This document shows, one piece after another, positions 58,497-64,000 of a stretch of DNA of 64,000 nucleotides (position 1 is the stretch's first letter; every line of letters starts with the position of its first letter). The translations under genes and the position numbers were made by a program. The stretch is from Adiantum capillus-veneris (lineage: Eukaryota; Streptophyta; Polypodiopsida; Polypodiales; Pteridaceae): NCBI GenBank assembly GCA_014529385.2, contig CM043971.1, positions 86,876,840 to 86,940,839 of the forward strand. The letters are read 5' to 3'. Below the pieces are notes generated by a model. It was not told where the DNA came from, made no database searches, and was given only the letters and a program-made list of their open reading frames with translations.

Positions 58497-58955
58497 GAGA
58501 GAGTCGGTATACTTAGAGAGATTACAGTAAGAGAAAACATACACAGACATCTTTTCTAAAGCTAATTGAATCTTACTAATCTATTAGATAAGAGTAAGAG
58601 ATAACACACACACATCATTCTTAAAGCTAATTGAATCTTACTAATCTATTAGAGAGATTAGAGTAAAAGATAACACACACACATCATTCTTAAGGATAAT
58701 TGAATTTTACTAATCTATTAGAGAGATTAGATTAAGAGATAACACACACACATCATCCTTAAAGCTAATTGTGTCTTACTAGTCCATTACAGAGATTTAG
58801 AGTATTAGATAGCACACACACACACACACATATCCTTCTTAAAGATTATTGAATCTTACTAATCTATTAGAGAGATTATATTACGAGAGAACATACTCAC
58901 ATCATTTCTAAAGCTAATTGAATGCTTAATTAATATGCACCTTACTAATCCACTA
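58497..58955 (-). repeat. 69-bp repeat array in 5' LTR, 6 units
   Basis: Same units as 50,443-51,038, but I count six; the length difference (about 137 bp) equals two units. Confidence 0.9.
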
Positions 58956-59100
58956 CAGTTCTTGCTCTCTTAGTGGTTTGTGGATGCCTTCTCTCTGTGA
59001 GAAGTGGTAGCACTTCGTGAGCGCTATAGAGGCAATCTCTATGTTTAAAGTGTGAGTATGGATGCTCTGTTTATCGCAAAAACGAAAACGTTGTTCGGAG

Positions 59101-59357
59101 TTTTTTGGAGCAAGAGATTGCGCATATGTACATACCCATGCATGGTGCATTTGGGTGTGTTTGTGTGTCTCTGTGTGTGGAGTGGGCAAATGGGTAGTCT
59201 CTCTCCTCTCACTCCATAGGTGTGTTCCCTGTCTCGGCCAGGTGGGTTGTGTAAGCCGAGTGGTACCCCATAGTGTGTGTGTGTGTGTGTGTATCATCCC
59301 AAGAGTGTGTGTCGGGTCACTATAGAGGCGTTGTGTATTTCCATCCCGCTCACATTC
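59101..59357 (+). other. Fragment ending like an LTR (third PBS-type element)
   Basis: Ends ctcacattca directly before TTTGGCGCCCCCACGG, as the element D LTR does before its primer site; contains a (TG)n at about 59,270-59,292. The element it belonged to is otherwise not visible. Confidence 0.35.
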
Positions 59358-59377
59358 ATTTGGCGCCCCCACGGAGG
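59358..59377 (+). promoter_or_regulatory. Primer-binding-site-like motif
   Basis: TTTGGCGCCCCCACGGAGGA, identical to the site at 61,496 except for one base (C for T). Confidence 0.5.
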
Positions 59378-60200
59378 ATCTTCTTCGAGTACCTTCTACT
59401 TCGAGCTTCAAGCTTCGAGATAAGGGATTACAGGTTGCAGACTACAGGTTACAGGTTACATGGACAGGTAGCTGGAGTACAGTGATATACTAGAAGTGGT
59501 GTCACTTGCAGTTGTTGTGGGTATGCATCATTTGGTGCCTGTTTGAGCGCATTATCTGTTGGTATTGTATGTTACTTGTGGAAATTGCCATTGTACGCCT
59601 TTGTGGAACCATATTTGGTTTTATTTGGCAGTCCAAGCCATTTCTGAGACTTGGTCTGGAAGATAGTCATTTCTGAGACTTGACTATATGCGATTTTCAT
59701 AAGCCTTCGTGTGAGGGTCGATAGCATGAGGTTTTATTGAGCTGGGGGATTCTCAAATTTGGAGATCCTTTCGGTGATACAGGTAGCTGGAGCACCCTTT
59801 TCGTGACCTCGCAATAGGCAATGTACTAGTGATTCCTACTTGATGCTCGGGTCCTATTGTTGGCAGTTTATGCATACATATACAGTCTATATTTTGGGTT
59901 CCTAGTGCTCTACTTCTGGGGAAACTCTACCAAAATTTTTCCAAGATATTGATGGGGGATTTTCACAAGCCAAGCTCCCATACCCCTCTTCTCTCGTCCC
60001 CACCCCATGAAAACCCCCTCTTAGGGAGGGAGTGATAAAAGGCATTGGAAAAAGTAAGAAAAAAAATAAAGTATGATTATGTAAATATATGAGAAAGGTA
60101 AAATAGGACACCTCATGCCTGCGGGCAGCCCATCCCCACCTTGCCTCCTTTTTTTTCACTGTTGCCCCGCCGTGTGTCCCTTTTCCTCTCCTCCACTCAA
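59378..60200. other. No gene seen
   Basis: No supported frame. May be leader of the third element and then the start of the element D LTR. Confidence 0.35.
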
Positions 60201-61495
60201 AAGGTCAACCCCCTCTCTCTTCCCCTTGTCCTTTCTCCTTTCTCTCTCCCCTCAAGCTACCCCACCTCTCACCAATATTGCATTCTAACTCACCAATAAT
60301 GCACCCTAACTCACATGCAACTTATCCTATCTTCCAAAATAGTATACCCCACCCCCCTTTCTCTCTCCTATCATATCCCATGACCCAAATACCCCACTCT
60401 CTCTCTAAAGGGTGCCATGTCTCTTGTCTTGTAGCTAAATAACCTCCCCCACACTCACACACACTCAGTTTCACTAAAAAAGGTGCCCACAGACCCATCC
60501 CCACCTGGTGGTTACCTGATTTTGCTTGTGTTCACACACACCTGCACATAGATTCACCTCTGAACACACTCCCCTCTCTCCCCTCTTGTAATTACTTTAT
60601 TCTCCATATCACCTCTCACTTTTTTTCATCAACCCATCTCTCTCTCTTAGTCTCTCTCTCATGAGACTGGTGTTCTGGCACATATACACACAGCCAGACA
60701 AGTGGGGCCCACATTCACATGGCCTATGTAGATAATGATTTCTTCATTTCTAAATTCTAGAATTTCTCCCCCCTCCTCCCCTATATAAAGAGGGGTCACC
60801 ATCACACTAAACACACACACAACATCACCAAAGAATACACTATGCACTGTGTGTGCCTAGTGCACACACACACACCCATCACCATCACCGCAATCACCAT
60901 GCTCGTCTTGAGCATGACCTCTACACCCTTGGGCTATGGAAGATGAAGGGCAGGTAAATGAAGTATGATGGCCATAACCCTCGTGCGAGTCTTCGCCATC
61001 AGCTCCCACCTATCCGCCATGTGCTCTACCACTCTCTCCCTTGTCATTCCCCTACCCTAAGCTCCCCATTTCATCACCTTATTCTCTAAATAAAGCTTGA
61101 GGTTTTGTGAGTATGTTTTCTTGCAATGTTTTGCCCATGTGAGGTGTGCGGAATCGCCACCTAGTCTTGTGTTTAGAGTGAGCTTGTGTATGTGTGAAGG
61201 GTGTGCGGATTCGCCATCCTTCTGTGGTGCCTAAGTACTAAGCCGCTATACCCCCTCCCTCACTCTCTCTCTCTCTCTCTCACTTGATCTCATTTCCCTT
61301 CCTCTTCATCATTACTCCCAAGCATCCATCTCTCTTGGATGAAAACTTTGTTATGGTGGTGTGTTGTCTGCGTCCTAGCCGTTGAAGCTAGGTGGTGCCC
61401 CCTGTTTGCTTTACCATGACAGGCTCGAGGCACTCCATTCGGTCCCCAGTGTTTTAGAGGCCATCGGGAGTTTGGGGTTCGCTTTGCTCCCGTCA
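60201..61495 (+). mobile_element. 5' LTR of element D (left edge uncertain)
   Basis: C/T-rich and AC-rich U3, TATATAAAG at 60,782, AATAAA at 61,089 and an end in CCCGTCA at 61,495 before a primer-site motif. The 3' LTR is outside the window, so the start is not fixed. Confidence 0.55.
60782..60790 (+). promoter_or_regulatory. TATA box in element D LTR
   Basis: TATATAAAG; an AATAAA poly(A) signal follows about 300 bp downstream (61,089-61,094). Confidence 0.6.
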
Positions 61496-61515
61496 TTTGG
61501 TGCCCCCACGGAGGA
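61496..61515 (+). promoter_or_regulatory. Primer-binding site of element D
   Basis: TTTGGTGCCCCCACGGAGGA directly after the LTR end. Confidence 0.65.
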
Positions 61516-62353
61516 TCTTTTCATGGAACCCTTCAGTTTACAAGAGTGAAACCCCTAAACTATTGTGAGTGGATGAATGGCTAGCAGGATTTTCTAATTG
61601 GACGACAGAAGAAGAAGAGCTCCAAGCACAACTAGACGAACTCCGCATCTCCATCGAAGCTCGAGTGCTAGGCGTAACGGTAATCGATTTGCAGTGAGAG
61701 AGTCAACCAACACGCCAAACCCAGTGGATATACATAGCCCAAGTGCCAAGAAGAAGAAGGAGAAGGTCGAAACCATGTCCGCAACCTACAACCAACCCAC
61801 AACAACAAAATGGAAGGAGCTCTGCACAATAGAGAATCAACACTATTCTACTTTGAGAATAGGGTAACTCAAGGCACCGAGGTAATTATCACAGTCAGCT
61901 TTCAAGTCGCATGTGATGTTGCAGCACAGATAACGGAATCATTGGCTCACACTCTCACTAGAGAAACTAGGGATCTACTGAGTTTGTTTCAGGAAAGAAC
62001 ACCACCCTCTCCCACAAGCTTGGACAGTGACTAAGCACCTCTAAGCTTCACATGAATCAGTACAACCTACCTCAAGACAGATCACACATACCAACACGTG
62101 TACGCTCAATCAAGGTAATACTAGACTTGACGGCTCACTACCAGCACGTCATTGACACCATGCTTGGTGGGGAGCCTTTTTTTGAGGTTCTCGCATCAGA
62201 TCAACCATTTGTCTTACCTTTGGTACAAGGCAATGTACCGTTTGAAGTTTTAACCTATGTCCTAGTATAAGAGGGTATACACGCCTCCTTGTAAAGAAGA
62301 AAAAAACTTTTGCAAGCTAAACAGTGTGTCTTTCTAGCTCTCTCTCAGTAATC
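61516..62353 (+). other. Element D leader
   Basis: Between primer site and gag. A frame from about 61,574 (LAGFSNWTTEEEELQAQLDE, then LRISIEARVLGV) and another at 61,810-62,034 have coding character and may be remnants of an N-terminal gag extension, but are broken. Confidence 0.4.
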
Positions 62354-63532
62354 ATGGCAAGTGTAGCATTTCCAACATTTAAAGGAAAGAAGGGGGAGGA
62401 TTTGGTAACAGACTTCCTAGATGACTTTGAAGTAGCATGTGTAGTGAGCAACAAAGATACGGATGAATCGCGGGTTAGAATCTTTAAGCATCTCATGAAG
62501 CTAGAAGCTAGATCATGGTACAATGCACTTCCACAAGCAACCAAGGATGACTGGGAATCCTTAAAAACCGCTTTTAAGAGGCGCTTTGGGGGAGGTACCA
62601 CTTCAGAAAAGTTGTGGGACAAGTTGAGAGACTTGAAGCAGGAGGGTCATTTAGAATATTCCACCTATGAATCCAAATTTGTGGATTTGTGGGAACGGTG
62701 GGTTGAGTCACTGGCAAGGGGGCAAGCTGCACCAGATTTCCTAAAAAAAGATCGGTTCATGCATGGCTTATGGCCGCTTCTCAAGGAGAAGGTGAAAGGT
62801 AGATTCCCGGCTACGTACGAGTTAGCCGTTGAGATTGCTCGCCTTAAGGACAAGAAGTTGCGAATGAAATCCAAAGAAACGGAGTCAACAGAAGTAGGAA
62901 CATCGCGTCAACCAGCAACTACGACAACCACCATTCCACCACCACCACCGGCTCTTGGGGTAAGAGATGACCAAAAAGATATGTTGGCCTATATTGCTGA
63001 CCAACTGCAAAATTTGTCTGTCCACTTAATACAACAAGGGAGCAGTCAAGAAAGAGATCAAGACCGTGGAAGAGCACGATGACAAAACAGGGAGTATCAT
63101 TGCTACAACTGCGGAGAAGACGGTCACGGTATGTACTACTGTCCCAAACCACGACAAAACTATAATAGAGGAGGTAGGAGGAACCAATTGTCACCCCCTA
63201 GAGAAAGAACACCCCCACCCCGAGCACCAGCCCCACCAACACAAATTCTACGTCCATCCCAGACACCACTACAAGCATCCATCCCACCTCTTCCACCAGT
63301 CCCACCACCTGATCGCCATGTAAACATCATAAGGCTAGAAGAGAAAGGAAAAGCCGTAGTAGTGGATCCACCCAGAGCAAAGGAGAGGGACAAGGGTAAG
63401 GAGAAGGTAACCTTTTTAGAACCACTTGAAGCCATGACTGTGAAAAGAGCTAGGACGGAGAAAGCTACACAATCAGATGATGAGAGAAGCATGAGAGGAG
63501 AAACTAGAAAGAGGCCATCCAGGCCACGATGA
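62354..63532 (+). pseudogene. Element D gag (Ty3/gypsy), one premature stop
   Basis: ATG at 62,354 (MASVAFPTFKGKKGEDLVTD) rather than 62,324, because the gag block starts right there. Capsid blocks: FLDDFEVACVVSNKDTDESR, LEARSWYNALP, WESLKTAFKRRFGG, LEYSTYESKFVDLWERWV, FMHGLWPLLKEKVKGRFPAT, YELAVEIARLKDKKLRMKS. A Pro-rich segment follows, then TGA at 63,080 (likely from CGA), and in the same frame a perfect CCHC knuckle CYNCGEDGHGMYYC and a basic, Pro-rich tail ending at 63,532 (TGA). Only nonsense changes separate it from an intact gag. Confidence 0.88.
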
Positions 63533-64000
63533 AAATTGGGCATCACCGACTTTCAGCTAGGGGAAAGTTCTAAGCCCTATGATCTAACATTGGATGTGGT
63601 AGAGCAAGGACCGAAGATTACATGGCCATAGCTGCTACATCTTGTACCTAAAGTAAGGCAACAATAGTCTAAAATGGTAAGTACAAGACGCTCCAAAACA
63701 AAGGTAGCCGGAGCAATTTCGGGATGCAACATGGATGACATCCTTCCAATTGTCGACGTAAACATAAAAGGAAAGAGAGTTGGAAACACCTACATTGATG
63801 GAGGTGCACAAATCTGTGTAATGAGCGAAGCTATGATGCTTCGATTAGGGCTCGAGGTTGACAGGGCCTTCTCCATGCAAGGCAAAGATGGCAAACAACG
63901 CAAAAGTAAAGTGTGTGGGTGTGGTAAGTGCCGTGAAAATAAAATCTTTCAACACTGAGGTAGAGGTAGATGTTTTTGTAAACTACTAAGGGGGAGGGCT
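63533..64000 (+). pseudogene. Element D protease, start (runs off window)
   Basis: The frame of gag goes on after the stop at 63,532 as KLGITDFQLGESS, with two TAG codons, and opens again at 63,674 (MVSTRRSKTKVAGAISGCNM). YIDGGAQICVMSE holds the aspartic protease active site in the D-G-G form (Asp at 63,797-63,799), as in plant gypsy elements with DGG proteases. After about 63,905 the matching peptide (VKIKSFNTEVEVDVFVNY) is in another frame, so there is one frameshift. Gag and protease were therefore one reading frame. Confidence 0.75.

Larger units (their letters stand above)
48727..59100 (-). mobile_element. Ty3/gypsy chromovirus B, nearly complete, degenerate
   Basis: Two LTRs (48,727-51,726 and 56,809-about 59,100), tRNA-Met primer site, polypurine tract and an internal domain of 5.1 kb with gag, protease, RT, RNase H, integrase and a chromodomain-like tail in that order. 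Inserted into the integrase fragment at 48,726. The 5' LTR lacks most of U3. Many domains have mutated key residues, so the element is dead. Confidence 0.92.
56809..59100 (-). repeat. 5' LTR of element B, U3 mostly missing
   Basis: Matches the 3' LTR from its end up to about the TATA region (51,160-51,190); beyond about 59,080-59,100 the sequences differ. The 5' LTR therefore has R-U5 but no upstream promoter. Confidence 0.88.

Noticed and set aside
58953-59411. 152-aa minus frame at the broken end of the element B LTR
   Set aside because: Thr/His-rich because of TG repeats and crosses a junction between unrelated sequences.
63160-63546. 128-aa minus frame
   Set aside because: Antisense shadow of the Pro-rich gag tail of element D.

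Overview
The window is nuclear DNA of a land plant, with no intact host gene that I can recognise. The signs are Ty1/copia and Ty3/gypsy chromodomain elements with tRNA-Met type primer sites (TGGTATCAGAGC variants), GT/AG splice signals, many CT/TG microsatellites and one pentatricopeptide (PPR) fragment. Non-seed plant (fern or lycophyte) is my guess from the PPR style, the abundance of CT tracts and the unusual reverse transcriptase family; this is inference. Almost every reading frame belongs to a retroelement and is broken.

Layout. 0-17 kb: two tandem units, each a ~1.4 kb non-coding repeat (985-5070 and 12,428-13,847) followed by a minus-strand degenerate ORF family (9,467-12,183 and 14,615-16,995) that carries a reverse transcriptase palm motif and looks Penelope-like. 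Unit 1 was later invaded by a 2.66 kb solo LTR (2,074-4,731), a minus-strand gypsy remnant (~5.1-8.94 kb) and a copia LTR fragment (8,943-~9,466). 17-21.9 kb: mostly non-coding, with a PPR fragment near 18.3 kb. 21.95-24 kb: 3' end of a plus-strand gypsy element plus the start of its LTR. 24-26.6 kb: unrecognised.

26.6-43.5 kb is a nest. A minus-strand copia (E1, 26,612-32,188) has a complete small copia derivative (F, 30,377-31,671, TATAA target duplication) inside its gag. Head-to-head with it is a plus-strand copia of the same family (E2, 32,189-34,968 and 42,547-43,541). E2 is split by a minus-strand gag-only LTR element (C1, 36,769-42,546) of the same 2.65 kb LTR family as the solo LTR.

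43.6-48.3 kb: a decayed unknown coding region with a possible intron, tandem duplications, and a copia 3' end. 48.3-59.1 kb: a gypsy integrase fragment interrupted by a large minus-strand chromovirus (B) with 3.0 kb LTRs, a complete but mutated gag-PR-RT-RH-INT-chromodomain order, and a 69-bp repeat array that differs in number between its LTRs. Its first gag exon appears to lie inside the LTR and to be spliced across the primer-binding site. 59.1-64 kb: another LTR end, then the LTR, gag and protease of a plus-strand gypsy element (D) that runs off the window.

No tRNA, rRNA, CRISPR or bacterial-type operon was seen. Coordinates of decayed elements are hand-read and boundaries without a terminal repeat or target duplication are approximate.
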